NCBI GenBank assembly: GCA_002964805.2
Contig: PUDQ02000001.1
Coordinates: 3,682,001 to 3,746,000 of the forward strand
DNA: 64,000 nt
Origin: Trametes villosa
Lineage: Eukaryota > Basidiomycota > Agaricomycetes > Polyporales > Polyporaceae
Reading direction: 5' to 3'
Shown here piece after piece: positions 48,348-59,910 of this stretch. The position numbers and the translations under genes are program-made. The notes beneath the pieces are model-generated. The model had not been told where the DNA came from, did no database searches, and saw nothing but the letters and a program-made list of their open reading frames with translations. Numbering within the stretch: position 1 is the stretch's first letter; the number at the start of each line of letters is the position of its first letter.

Positions 48348-51300
48348 TCATAGATCGCTCCCAAGCGCAGAGAAGGAAGAGAACTCGGACACCGAGCGGG
48401 CGCGGATGTTCAGCGGCGAAGGCCGCGTGAAGCCCTCGCTCCCCAGCCGCGCCATCTTGCGCACGACGCGCTCGCTCGACGGGCTGTTCGACATGTTGGA
48501 GTCGTCGCTCGGGGGGTCTGAGCTGAAGTCGACGTGGTGCACGCGGCGCAGGGCAGGCGAGACAAGGCGGTGGGGGGTCACTTGCCCCAAATGGGGCTCG
48601 TCGTCGGAAGGAGGTAACTCGGAGGGCTTGCTGGGCGAAGCGAGCATGATCGAGTCGTCTACAAGAATCAACGGATCAGCGACAATCCCGTGCGTCATAC
48701 ATATCTGTCAAACTTACCACTGCCAAAGAGTTGCGCATCTTGCAGTGACCGGGACGGGGACGACATGGGCTCGGAGGCAGCCTCCTCGCGCAGTTGATGA
48801 GCGCGGCCCATACGACGTTTCTTGGGCGTGTATGGCAGCCGCTGGAAGTCCGCCTCCTTGCCCATGAGCTTCGTTGCCGAGCGTGTGCGCCGCAAGACGG
48901 GCGCCGGCGGCTCGCTAGCAGGAGCGCAGCTGTCAAGCGACAGAGAGGGACCGCCAGCGCTGAAGCGACGCTTCGTCCGGAGCACCTCCGTCACAGAAGG
49001 CACTACAACCGCGTCCAGGAACGAGCCCTTGCGCTTGCGCGACGCCGAAAACGGTGGGCGCGCCGTCGGGGTCGCTTCGGTGTCGGATTCCGAAGTCGAC
49101 GACTCATCTTCGTCGACAGTAGGCTTCTCGTCTGTCGGCGTGGATGGCGCAGGTCGTCCTGTCGTCGACTCCCTGGACACGTTTGACGAGTCGTGCATGA
49201 CCATGTGGACCTGCACAGTGTTCGCTAACGCGGGAGAAGGCGCGAGCAACGAAGCGTCCAGCCTGCCTTTCTTGAAGACCTTCTCCGGGACGTCCGAGTC
49301 CTCCAAGTCCTCTCCGCGTGGTCGCTTGCCCAAGATGGACTCTAGGAGCAAGGGAGAGCGCATCGCGAGCCGCTCTGTGACAGACAGGACACGCGGCAGC
49401 GGCGACTCGTTCTCCTTGTTCTTCTCGACCTGCGAGCGAGCCGAACCCGTGTTGGCGCCTGCTTTCGCAGGCGAACGCTTGGGCGTGGTGGGAGCGCGAG
49501 TGGGAGTTGAGGGAGGAGACCATCGAGAAGAATGCGACGCATGAGGCCGATGGGCACGAGGACTCGCCTGGGGAGTAGAGGGTGCAAATGGCAGGGTGCG
49601 CTCGGGGGATGAGAAGCGGGAGAACAACGCAGGCGTGAGCAGAGGCGCTGAGAGGCGGGAGAGCGTCTGGGGCGAGGGCAGTTCGATGGAGCTTTCATCC
49701 TCGCCGTCGTCCTCTCCACCAGTGGCGACCTCAAAGGCCGGGCTCGGGCAGTCGTCCTCGAGAGCGGTGAGGTTCTCGACGCTCGCCTCGTCCTCCTGTT
49801 CGCGTGCCACGGCCTCCAAGCAGCGTACAACCTGCTCGGGCCATCCGGATGCCGGCTCGGGCACGTTTGCGAATGTCTCTTGCCAGAAGTCGGCGAAGGC
49901 CTCAATAACGCCGATGTGCTTGTCCTGACGGCCTCGCAGCGGCGCCTCAAGAATAGGCGCTAGCACTTCGAGTTCATACACAGACTTCTCCAGCGCTTGG
50001 AAGCTCACCAACACCGTCTGGTACAGCGGAAGGATCTATAAGGGAGGTCAGCAGTGCTGTCACACAGTGTGAAGCGGGGTACCTACGTCTGACGAATACT
50101 CCTCCACAGTGCAGATGTCGTAGTCGTCCGCGATCCACGTGCAGAGGCCATCCGCGAGCAGCTGCAGGGCGGAGAAGCACAGCTCGCGAGGGCACGCGTC
50201 GATGACCCGCGTAAGAGAGCGGATGAGCCACATGCACATGACCTTGTGCCGTGGCGCGGGCGGGTACGCAGCGCGGAGCGTATCACTGGTGAAGTCAAGC
50301 AGCTCGCTCGGGACCTCGCGCGCCTCGGCGATCTCGAAGTTGGACAGCAGGAGGTCGGCGACGCGGATGGAGGACGTCGCTCCGGGGGCTTGGCCCGATG
50401 CGATGGCGCCGGCGATGTGGTCGATGAGTGCGGGGGAGTCGACGCCACAGTCGAGGGCGGCGTCGATGGCGCGCTTGAGGAATTTGTCCCAGAGGGTGAG
50501 GTCCTCGCTCGAGACCTCCCACCCGCTGGCTTCGAGGAAGGGGACGCTGAGAAGGACGATGGCCGCCTCCCAGCTCTTGCCGTCCTCCCACCGATCTAGG
50601 AAGACCTGCCACACCGCGGCCCGGACATCGCCACTCCACTCCGAATCGCGGAGGCCGTTCGTAGGCTTCCCGAGCGTGTTTGCGAAGAACGCCTGTAGGA
50701 CGCTAATGTCGCATGCGAGAGTTGCGTCGGCGCACAGAGAGGCCCACTGTTCGCGCACTTCATCAGCGCACCGGACATCGCCGACGAGGCTCTCCTCGCT
50801 GGTGTTCAAGAACTTCACCACCGACTCCGAAAGCCGGGCGAAGACGTCCTCCGGGAATACGACGCGGGCGATCGTGAAGAAGTCCCGGACGAGGAATAGC
50901 TTGACGGCGTAGTTCCACCGCGACTCTGGGAGGGGCTTGTTGGCGCGCTTGGTTCTGGAGCGTGCGTCGGCGGGCTTGACTGGGGAAGTCGGAACATGCT
51001 CCCCGAGCTCCTCCTTGCGCATTGTGAAGTCGAAGGAGTCATCTTCGAGAACTTCGATCAAGACATCCTTCACCTGCGCAGCCAGCTCGAGAAGGCCTCT
51101 TTGGTCCTCAGCATCTGGGGAACGGTTAGACAAGCATAGCACGATACTGCAGAAGATGTCCTACCAATGAGGGGGGCGCTATGGCATTTGAGAAGGTTGA
51201 ACCAGATCTCCCGGATTTCAGTCTGGAGAGAGGGAATGAGCCACAGTCCGGACGGGTTGAGGGGTTTTTACGTACCGGGACCTCTTCGCTACCCCACTGG

Positions 51301-53450
51301 AGGCGCAAGACAGACAGGCCATCCTTCCACACGGCCAAGAACTCGTCCCACATCCCATCCGTCCCGATCTCCTCGATGGAAAGCGGGCGGATGTCCGCAA
51401 TCTGCGGGCATTGCTCCAGCAACCCTTTCACAGAGGTGCTCAACGTCTTCCACTCCACGGTTAGGAGGCCTGGGTTGCCCGAGAACAGCCCCGGGGCGAG
51501 CAGCTTGCGGTGATCCCACTCCGTCTCCGTAGCCTGGTCTGGGGACGCCACAGACGTAAGCAAGTGTAGCGCGATGTCCATGGCGTCCTTGCACGTATGT
51601 CCGCCCTTCTTGCTCATCGCCCGTAGGATTCGCATCGCTCCCCGGACGTGCATCTCGTCTGTGAGCTCCTGCCCGAGAAGGGCACCGACGGAGCCGACAC
51701 CAGCCCCCATGTCCACCACGCCTGGGAGGTACTTGAAGCTTGCGCGCATCGCGTCGTCGTGTTTGCGGCGTTCCTTTGCCAAGTCGTCCTCGGTCGCAGA
51801 TTCCTCGGCTTCGTCATCGGAGTCCGTCGTGATGGTTAGCTTCACGTGAGGAGGCCGGAAGTACGCCCAGGTCATCGTTCGCCAGGCGAGACACCCCAAG
51901 CCGCGCACCGAGCTCTTTGGATGGCGCATACCAAGCGAGAACAGCGCCATGATGACGCGTGTCAGTTCGCCGTGGAGGTAGACAGTCGGGCCAAGCAGAA
52001 CGACGAGGTGCGCGAGGACACTGAAAGCCCATACGGGACCCTGGGCGGCGTGTTTTGGGTCGGTCGCTTGTAGAGTTGTTCGGAGGGTGCGGACGAGTAG
52101 CGAGTCCTTCGAGGGACTTGACAGAGCCGCCCGCTTGGATGGAGACATGGGAGTGGTCACGTCTACTTGCTTCACAAGCCGTGCCGCTACAGCTGTCGAG
52201 ACGCGGGTATGCGCTTCACTCGGCGGGAGTGACGCGATCGCGAAGGCAAACCCGCCAAGAGCGTGGCAGGCCTGATTGCGGAGCACAAGCGTTGGCGCGA
52301 GGAGGTTAGATAGCACCGCCGGCAAGAGGGGGGCGAATGCCGGCACGAAGATAGCTGGCTGGTACAACGACAAATCATGGACAGCCTGGGGTACGAGAAA
52401 GTAAGCGCATATACCCACTGCGTAGCGGTAATACGGACCTTCAAGCCATCGCTTGTGGATCCCTTTTTGCCTTCCTTCCCGAGTTCACCCTCGATGCCAC
52501 GACGGAGAGCGTACGCGATCCGGTCCTTAGCCGGCTCAAGGACTTCTGCGGGAAGCCTCTGTGACTGGATCAGCCAGATGGCCAGCGCACAAGTCTTGCG
52601 CGCATTTGGCGTGGGGAGTTCGTTGGCAAGTGGGATAGCGAGGACTTGAGTGAGGACGTATCCGAGCTCGTCCTCTACAGCGCCACAACAGCACGAAAGA
52701 GCCGAACAAAATGTGAGTTGATGGTAGTTGGAGAACGAGCGCTGACCACGCACCGGTAAATAGCTGGTATAGCGCCGGTAGAGTGAAGAGTAGACTGAGC
52801 AGCCTCAAGACTGCGTGGCAAACGCCACATAGGTCGCGGGCACGCTTGACTTGCTCCTCTGACATACCCCGCTTCTTCTTTGGGCTGTCCCTAGGAGAGG
52901 GAAGCGTGCTGGGTTCGCCCCGGGGGGACTCGACCGAGTCCGTGGATGGTCCTGCCTCCTCGACTGGATCCACGAATACGTGCCGAATGTCGCGGACCAT
53001 CGCGTCCACGAAGAGATCGCGCTGCTTTCGCAAGGGTTGGAAGAGAGGCCAAGACGCGTCGGCGTCCGTGTTATCCGAGACGCATGCCCTCAAACGCGCT
53101 GTTAGGATGGAGTAGGCCTCGATCAGGTCGCGTAAAGACACGTCTGCAGCGAGGATTCGCGACACGGGCCCCTCCAGGTAGTGAAGGTCGGCAAGAGGAT
53201 CGGACGGCTCGGGGGTACCTTCCTTCGCGTGCTCCTGTGCGGACGGTACAGCGAGAAAAGCCGGTTTCTTCAGGATTGACCTAGATGGTCCTGCTCTGGG
53301 GACGGAAGACCGTGCAGATAGAGTGCGAGGAGGACTGGAGGTGATAGGATGGTACTCGGCGGTCTCGGACCAGGAGACGCGTGAAAAGCGGGGAGCCCGA
53401 TTCTCCTTTTCGTCGCGATGAGACGTGCCGGGGGGAGTAGGGAGGCTCAT
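48348..53450 (-). CDS. RIF1: Rif1-like replication-timing and telomere protein
   Basis: Seven exons (52754-53450, 52439-52674, 51276-52385, 51165-51222, 50087-51114, 48718-50035, 48348-48658, minus strand) join in frame to 1,585 residues. After a disordered N terminus of about 100 residues comes a long alpha-helical repeat region with the Rif1 N-terminal domain signature (LPTPNARKTCALAIWLIQSQ, NQACHALGGFAFA). The C-terminal third is disordered, with many SP/TP sites. The extreme N terminus carries RVSW (24-27) and SILK (58-61), the two classic protein phosphatase 1 docking motifs, and a KEN sequence at 15-17. Rif1 recruits PP1 to oppose DDK at origins and limits telomere length. Its promoter carries four ACGCGT boxes. 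Confidence 0.9.
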
Positions 53451-53605
53451 CGTCGTAGATAGTGTAGCGCACGGTCCGCGAGGAGGGTTGCGGACTGTCG
53501 GGGACGGCGACGACGACGACGAGAGATGGGAAGAGGGCGAGGCGACGGCCGTGGCTTGACGTATTCTGCAGGCGCTCGCGCCTAATGAGTTGTTTTGGCT
53601 TATTG

Positions 53606-53653
53606 ACGCGTTTTTGTTGACGCGTCTGTCACGTGGGACGCGTTTAAACGCGT
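53606..53653. promoter_or_regulatory. Four ACGCGT boxes and a CACGTG upstream of RIF1
   Basis: ACGCGT occurs at 53606-53611, 53620-53625, 53638-53643 and 53648-53653; CACGTG lies at 53630-53635. The last two ACGCGT form a perfect 18-bp palindrome at 53637-53654. The cluster is 156-204 bp upstream of the RIF1 ATG. ACGCGT is the MBF target of G1/S genes in yeasts. From here to the tRNA at 54169 I see no gene. Confidence 0.7.
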
Positions 53654-54160
53654 CGCGTCAATATCCTCTCGGCCTACAATTATTCGCTTTGTACGCTTCA
53701 CGGCCGCGTTTCTATCCGCCTCTTACATCATACCACCTCTACTAGTTCATTTACGCTGATTAACTACTACTTGAAAAACAAGACCCCAGATGGCTTGAAT
53801 GGGAGAGCGGTTTTATACGCCCGCGATTCAGAAGACCCCCTCCGCATTGAGGATACCACACAAAGGACGCGCATAGGATAGCACCGGAAGAAGCGTGTTC
53901 TGTGACCTGCCATAGCGTTGAGTTGCATCTTGCGGCTAGTACCTCGTATGAAGTAGGTAGGTCTCTTTCTCATGGCTCCCCTTGTATCTCTCAATGGAGG
54001 GTTTATAGCATAGTAAGCTGCTGGGAGCTCGTATCGTGGTGTTCTTAGGAGATTTCTATCTAAGAGGCTTCAAATCCACACACCTGCGACACATAACGCC
54101 AAGAAGTGCGTAAGTACGTAGACCCACAGAGTGCAATGTCGAGTGTTCGGGCAGCAAAAG

Positions 54161-54164
54161 AAAA
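54161..54164 (-). terminator. RNA polymerase III terminator of tRNA-Leu copy 2
   Basis: TTTT on the minus strand, a few bases after the tRNA 3' end, with a second TTTT just beyond. Confidence 0.6.
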
Positions 54165-54168
54165 GGTA

Positions 54169-54258
54169 TGACGACAGTGGGATTCGAACCCACGCCCTTT
54201 CGGACTAGATAGGACAATATCCTGATTCTAGCGCCTTAGACCGCTCGGCCATATCGCC
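54169..54258 (-). tRNA. tRNA-Leu(CAG), with a short intron, copy 2
   Basis: The 90-nt gene is identical to the plus-strand copy at 43562-43651 except for one base inside the intron (ATATTGTCCT here, ATACTGTCCT there). All stems, the CAG anticodon and the variable arm are the same. The two copies are in opposite orientation 10.5 kb apart. Confidence 0.93.
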
Positions 54259-54402
54259 TTGTAACGAAAAAGCAATCATACAAATATACTGCGCAACGTC
54301 TTCTCCTCTACACAGGGGGTGATAAATATAGAACTGCGCCTATGACCTCACGGCATGAATTGATTGAAGGAGGCCGGCGCAGACCACGCCCCTCCCCTGC
54401 TG

Positions 54403-54410
54403 TATAAATA
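54403..54410 (+). promoter_or_regulatory. TATA box of the CYSTM gene
   Basis: TATAAATA about 100 bp upstream of the ATG at 54511, an exact consensus in the expected place. Confidence 0.65.
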
Positions 54411-54510
54411 CCTCCCCCATCCATTCCATGGCCCTCCCATCTTGCCTCCTCTTACCCCCTCGATACTCCCCACCATCCCCGTACACTCACCCAGCGCCTC
54501 CCCTCACGAC

Positions 54511-55063
54511 ATGGAAGCCCCCAAGCCCGCGATGACCACCGTGTCCCAGCCCCAGGCTGTCCAAATGAGTGCGTAACCGCAGTGCTCGACTGCGGCCTCG
54601 ACTGACCGGGTGATGGGCCATGTACGAACAGGCGTTATGAACCCGCCCGCCCGCCAGAGCAACCAGACTGAGGAATGCCAGAAGAAGCGTGGGCTCGCCG
54701 CCCGCCTGCGCGGTGGAGGTGCCGGAAGGGTGAGCCGCCCCAAAATCCTGTTGCCGTCGCCGGCTTCTCACCACGCCGTCGTTAGGACTGCTTCCTCGGC
54801 TTGGTCGAGTGCTTCCTGTGCTTCGGTACGTCTTCGGCTGTGCTGCGTCCGTATGCATATCCGCTGACGCCCTACTGTTTGCAGAGTGCTGCAAAGTGAG
54901 TCCGCCCAAGGCCCGAAGGCTGCTCACCGATTTAATACCGCCTTCCAGGACTGCTGCGAGTGTTGCGCGGACATCATTTGTACGTCCTCGACAGCCATGC
55001 CTAGATCAGCGCCAGATACTGATGCCCTCTTCCGCAGGCTGCCCGTGCGAGATGTGCTGCTGA
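54511..55063 (+). CDS. CYSTM-type cysteine-rich small membrane protein
   Basis: Six exons (54511-54568, 54632-54729, 54786-54825, 54885-54895, 54949-54979, 55038-55063) join in frame to 87 residues. The N-terminal half is polar (ending GLAARLRGGGAG). The C terminus is a cysteine-packed hydrophobic tail, DCFLGLVECFLCFECC followed by DCCECCADIICCPCEMCC, the hallmark of CYSTM tail-anchored proteins linked to stress and metal tolerance in plants and fungi. Exon 4 is only 11 nt. Strong TATA and short introns suggest a highly expressed gene. It is too short and too split to be seen without splicing. Confidence 0.85.
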
Positions 55064-56836
55064 GCGCCGACGCGGTATTATTACCCCTCCCCCGACACAC
55101 GCTGTAGCGACTACCATGACGCACCGGACGTGGACTAGCTCCGGAGAGCGCAGCTCCCTTGGATTATCCTCTGTATTATATGGACGGCGTTCTGCTGGAG
55201 CGTGTAGTCACAGTATTGTATGCCTGCTTGACCGAATCGTGCCACGGTCCGACACATGACGCCCTGGAAGCGGAGATGCTTAAGTTGTATTTGGAATGCG
55301 CGGTCGGGCACGTACCTGATGACGGCTCGTCTGGGAACGAACGTGTCTAGCCTCAACTTTGGGCTGAGCGGAGATGCCGAGGGACGAACGGTCGGTGTGC
55401 GTGCGCTCGTATCTCGACAGATATCAGCTCTATCTCAACAGCGCGCAACGATATCCACGAGCGTGCGTCCAGCCGTCACCAGGCGGACAGCGATATGATA
55501 CGACCGCTAGATACCCCAAAGCATGGCCTGGCAGCGCATGCTATGGCCATGCCTCATCATACGTACGCAGGACGCAGGACAACACGCGACCCTCCATGCG
55601 CTTCGAAGTGCGAACGCGGTAGCCGTACCGCAGCAAATAGAGCCCCGGCATCCCCACATTCAGCGGCAGACACTGGAGAACTGCGCCCATATACCGCCCC
55701 TAGAATCATAGCGCGATAAGCGAAGCGCCGCAGAGAGGCCTTCTCGCGCGCGGCACAGATGTGAACAGCGCCGGAAATGACACTCACTGATAACTCTCAA
55801 CGACACACAGATGTATCCCAGCGGTCGCTGCAGCGCCACCGGGAAACGAACGAGGTAGGGGCCGCGATGCAGGAAAGGGCCTGCAACAACACGGTGGGGT
55901 AAGCGTGGATTAACTTGCGCGCAAGAAGTCATGGATATGAGAACCTGCCTGACGGCATCCCGGGTGCCTTCAGCAGCGCTGTGACGCACCGGAGTCTGCG
56001 CGGGGCGAGCGCATACAGAAGCTTACAGTAGCGCGGAGGCGTACTGCGGTGGACCTAGAACAAATGTGTCGGACGCTCTGAAGCGTGAGTAGCCCTCATA
56101 GCGCCCCGGAGACGTCCTTGGTTTTGCGCAGCAAGACGGCGGAAATGCAGCACCGGGGCCCGCTGAATCGTTCATCGTTGACGGGCCATCGCTTCAGTAG
56201 CGGCATGGGGCAGGGTCTTCCCTTCCCGGACCGAGGTGGGTCCCAGGGCGCGTCGCTCATGATGAACGAGTGAGTACTCGGCCCTGCAACGGGTGATGCA
56301 TGAGTAGTCGCTCGGTGACCCAGTGAGAGATCCGGGCGCATGACCCACCGGTCATTATACGACAAATGCTTCGACGAAGTGCTCCTGGTTAAGCGGTGGG
56401 GAGCGGTGTGACGAGGCGGCCGGCCGGAATTCGGACGCTCGTGGTATTCGGGGCGAGGGTGGTGCTTACGTCGGGAGTCTGACTCCGATGCAGGCAATGC
56501 GAGTTACGCGACATGGCGTGCAGTAATGTCTGGCGGTGTGCGGACCGAGTGAATATGCTCTAGCAGAAGCCGAAGGCAATATAAGCAGGATGTGTAAGTT
56601 GGAAGGGAAGGTGCTCACCGCATATGAAGCCGTGATACAGGCCCTGCCGTCAGAGCTAACTACAGCATATTTGCCGCGATGACCTACTAACGATGAGATA
56701 TCGACTGAAGGGGGAGTTCCGAGACAACATCAAACCGAGCACAGCACATGAGCATCATCAAGAAATTTGAGGGAGTAGTCCTCTACAAGTCCGCACTGTT
56801 CTACATTCTACGTGCACGTACGCACGCGCGCCAGGC
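55064..56836. other. Intergenic stretch
   Basis: About 1.8 kb with less extreme GC content. Short frames are open on both strands (for example 56096-56497 minus), but no family was recognised and none shows convincing splice structure. Confidence 0.45.
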
Positions 56837-59545
56837 TCAATGCGCCAATACCCGCTGCCCGCCCCGGGCGCCCTCGTGGCCATTGATCATCAGCACACAT
56901 AGTCCGCCGAGGATGAAGATTCCGATACTCGCGTAGACCGGGAAGGAGTGGTCGATCGTGAGCAGCGTCCCGCCGAGCATGGGCGCGATCATCCCTCCTC
57001 TGATTGGTTGTGAGTCGCATGGTCAGGGTGGCTGGAGAGGGAATAGAAGGGGGAGGGAGAGGGACGTACATTCGAGAGAGGGCGGAGGCGATGCCGCATG
57101 CTGTTCCGCGCACTACGTACGGAGGGGGATCAACCACTGCAAGGAGTAAGGAGCACTAGGTTATACCTTTGGTCCCGAATATCTCGGGAGTCCAACCGTA
57201 TAGCACGGCCCACATCGCCTGTAGGCCCAATTAGCTCGATCGTCCATCCGCTCTACCCAAATTTGTACTCACTGTGGCACTCAGGCTGATACCAACCGTG
57301 CTCGCACGCACGGCCCACGGGTGCTCCACCACCACGAACACCCAGCAGAAGAAGGCGGTCACGAAGGTGCTCCCCGCGAGAGACCACCGCCGACCGAGAC
57401 GCGAGTCGATCAGCCACGCGCCGAGCTGGAAGTCACACCGCTCAGTTAGCAGTGCTACGCTCAGAAGAATAAGATCGACTCACGATGGCGCCGGGGCAGC
57501 CGCCCAGGGAGTATATGACGACGTCCCACAAACTGTCTTCTAGTGACTTCGGCCCACCGTCCGTGTCAGTCGACGTAGAACGCGTCTCCAGCAGCTTCGG
57601 GAGGAACACGTTAAACATCGTATACGCTGTGCCCCTCATCAGCCACGCATCCCAGGTACGCCAAACAGATCTCGAGACGTACCTAGCGACATCGCCCACC
57701 ACGCAGCCCACACTAACAACGTCGTCCTGAGCCACTCCGGGGACAGCACCATCGCGACGCGGTCGATCCACGCCAGAACCGGCCGCCGCACCCACCGCGG
57801 CAGCGCCCTGCACACGCCCCCGGACTTGCTCTCGATGTATGATGACGCGGTCGAGAGCCGCCTGCTCATGCGCCGGCTGCCCATGCCCGCGCCCGAATGC
57901 GGGCGGGGCCGTGGTGGCGGGAGCTCGCTGTCTCCTGGGGTCACTTCGGAGGGAGAGGCGGAGGCGTGCGGCAGGAAGTAGGAGGTGCTGGTGGGTGCAG
58001 TGGCCAAGGGGCTTGAGAGTGGTTGTTCGGGGGCGACCGATAGAGTAGAGTGTCTACGAGGAGTGGTAGGGGCAATAGGCGCGCCGAATGTGTGCGCGTC
58101 GAGCGCGACGTCTGGTGGGGACATCGAGCTGTAATGAGAGGACCCGGTGGAAGTGTCTCGGAGCGCATCTTCGCTGCGTTCTGCGGTATGGCTGACGGCG
58201 TTGGGTGCAGCCGCGCCGGCGTCTTTCTGCGCGGGATCGGCGGCGCTTGAGTCTCCTGCGGCTGGAGGAGGCGAAACGACGTCCTCGATGTCTTCTAGGT
58301 CTAGGTCAAGCTCCTCGCCATTGAAGCGCGAGATCAGCTGGAGCGCTTCCATGGCCTCCTCTGGGCGGCCGGCATGTACCAGGTATCGCGGAGACTCGTG
58401 AAGCTTGAAGAAAACTATGCGCGCTAGGAACATGAAAAGCGTCTGGGCATAGTTCCGACGTAAGCGACGGCGCGCATACTTCGAGCGGAATACGTACGAT
58501 CAGTCCAAGGGCAATTAGGAGATACTTCCATCCCTTGTTTTGAGCGGCTATGTCGCATGGTGCTGGTGCCGGAGGGCACGAGTTTTGCGGGATGACGAGC
58601 AAACCGATAACTGCCGACAGGACTGCACCGAAAGAGAAGAACACGGAGAGCGCGGTGACAAGATATTGTTTCCCGTTCGGCATGTGCTCGAGCAGGAGGG
58701 TCCCGTCCGTCGGCATAGAACCCTGCACGACTCGTGAGTACTGGCCGCGACAAGAAGGGGAGTGGTCTGTACCCCGACTGAGCTTCCTAGGAGGAACATG
58801 GCGACACAGAGCCATGCGAAGGTACTCGCGAATGACGAAAAGATACCGAAGAACGCCGTTAGGAACAGCGTTGCGTTGAAAGCAGTGGTGCGGCCCATGA
58901 GGTCCGAACCTATGAGGTAGTTGTGAGTAAGACGTAAAGAAGATGGTGGTATGCACACTTACATGTTCCCCAGCCTACCGCTCCGAACATCATGCCGGCA
59001 AACATGGAGGAAGACAGTGTGCCAACGAAGCTATCGCGTACTGGGTCCGGGAGTTAGGCGGGCTGTCAGGATTTGTACAGCCTGCACTTACTCGCGAAGT
59101 GCTGCTGTACTCTCGGAAGGATGATGGCCATGGCTTGAATCCACATCTGCATGATAGGTCAAACATACCGCTCTGTAGAGCCTTGGCTACATACATTGTC
59201 GGCCATCCATCCTGTGCCCCCATGAGACGTCACGAGCGATACCCAAATCGTGAGGACTCACCGAAGCCGCACAGGCATAGGAGCGTCCATTGGTAGCTCC
59301 CTGAACGACAAGAACGCCGTTTGTTACACAGAACATCCCGGCTAGGACAAGAATAACTCACCCATGCCGATGCGGTCAATCGTCCTATCTAGAGGCGTCC
59401 TCCCGTCGAGATCGTCTGGAGACTCGAAGCCGGCCTCGACATCCGCGTCCTCGCCGTCTTCATCGTATGACTCCGGGACCGAAATGTAGCTCATGCGGGA
59501 GGAGGTGGACCAAAGGCCTGAGACGCGAGGATTGACCACGGACAT
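56837..59545 (-). CDS. MFS transporter, SVOP/sugar-transporter-like
   Basis: Thirteen exons (59362-59545, 59262-59300, 59195-59211, 59092-59146, 58963-59040, 58773-58909, 58498-58722, 57683-58442, 57484-57626, 57273-57425, 57167-57218, 57070-57112, 56837-56999, minus strand) join in frame to 682 residues. Helical segments include GSMFAGMM-like SSMFAGMMFGAVGWG, DLMGRTTAF (the loop 2-3 GRR-type motif) and the repeat-2 counterpart DSRLGRRWS. A soluble loop of about 200 residues rich in Ser/Pro splits the two halves, as in SVOP-like fungal transporters. Substrate unknown. An open frame in the leader ends 2 nt upstream of the ATG. Confidence 0.9.
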
Positions 59546-59547
59546 GT

Positions 59548-59877
59548 TTATCCATGGACCGCTGCTGAGTCAATATTGCGCAATGGGTCCAATAGAAGTC
59601 GGTTTTCCGTAAGCAGGCGCAAGGCTCGGGTACCGTTCTGCAGAGTGCTCGAAGGGGATATCACGGCTAGTGTGGCAAGGGCTCCTGGGCTTGGCTGACT
59701 GCTTCGACTTGCTTGCTTGACGGTGAAGGTCCGATCGAGCGAAAAAGGTCTCTGAGCGTTCGTTGTACGTGGCTGTAGGCCTAGGGACTCGAGAGAACGG
59801 GGTCGCAGGGAGATGCTCGCGCTCATCATCCGAGTCGGATGCCTGTAGCCGCCGGCGATGGCGGCACAGGGCGGCAC
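59548..59877 (-). other. Possible upstream reading frame in the MFS leader
   Basis: A frame of 109 codons runs from 59877 to a TAA whose last base is two bases before the MFS ATG. It could be an upstream ORF that lowers MFS translation, or chance. No domain is recognisable. Confidence 0.25.
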
Positions 59878-59910
59878 CAGTACTGAGGAGGAAATATAAA
59901 GTTATTCGAC

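Noticed and set aside
56096..56497. A 133-codon minus-strand frame between CYSTM and the MFS gene
   Set aside because: A plus-strand frame covers part of the same bases; neither matches a family.
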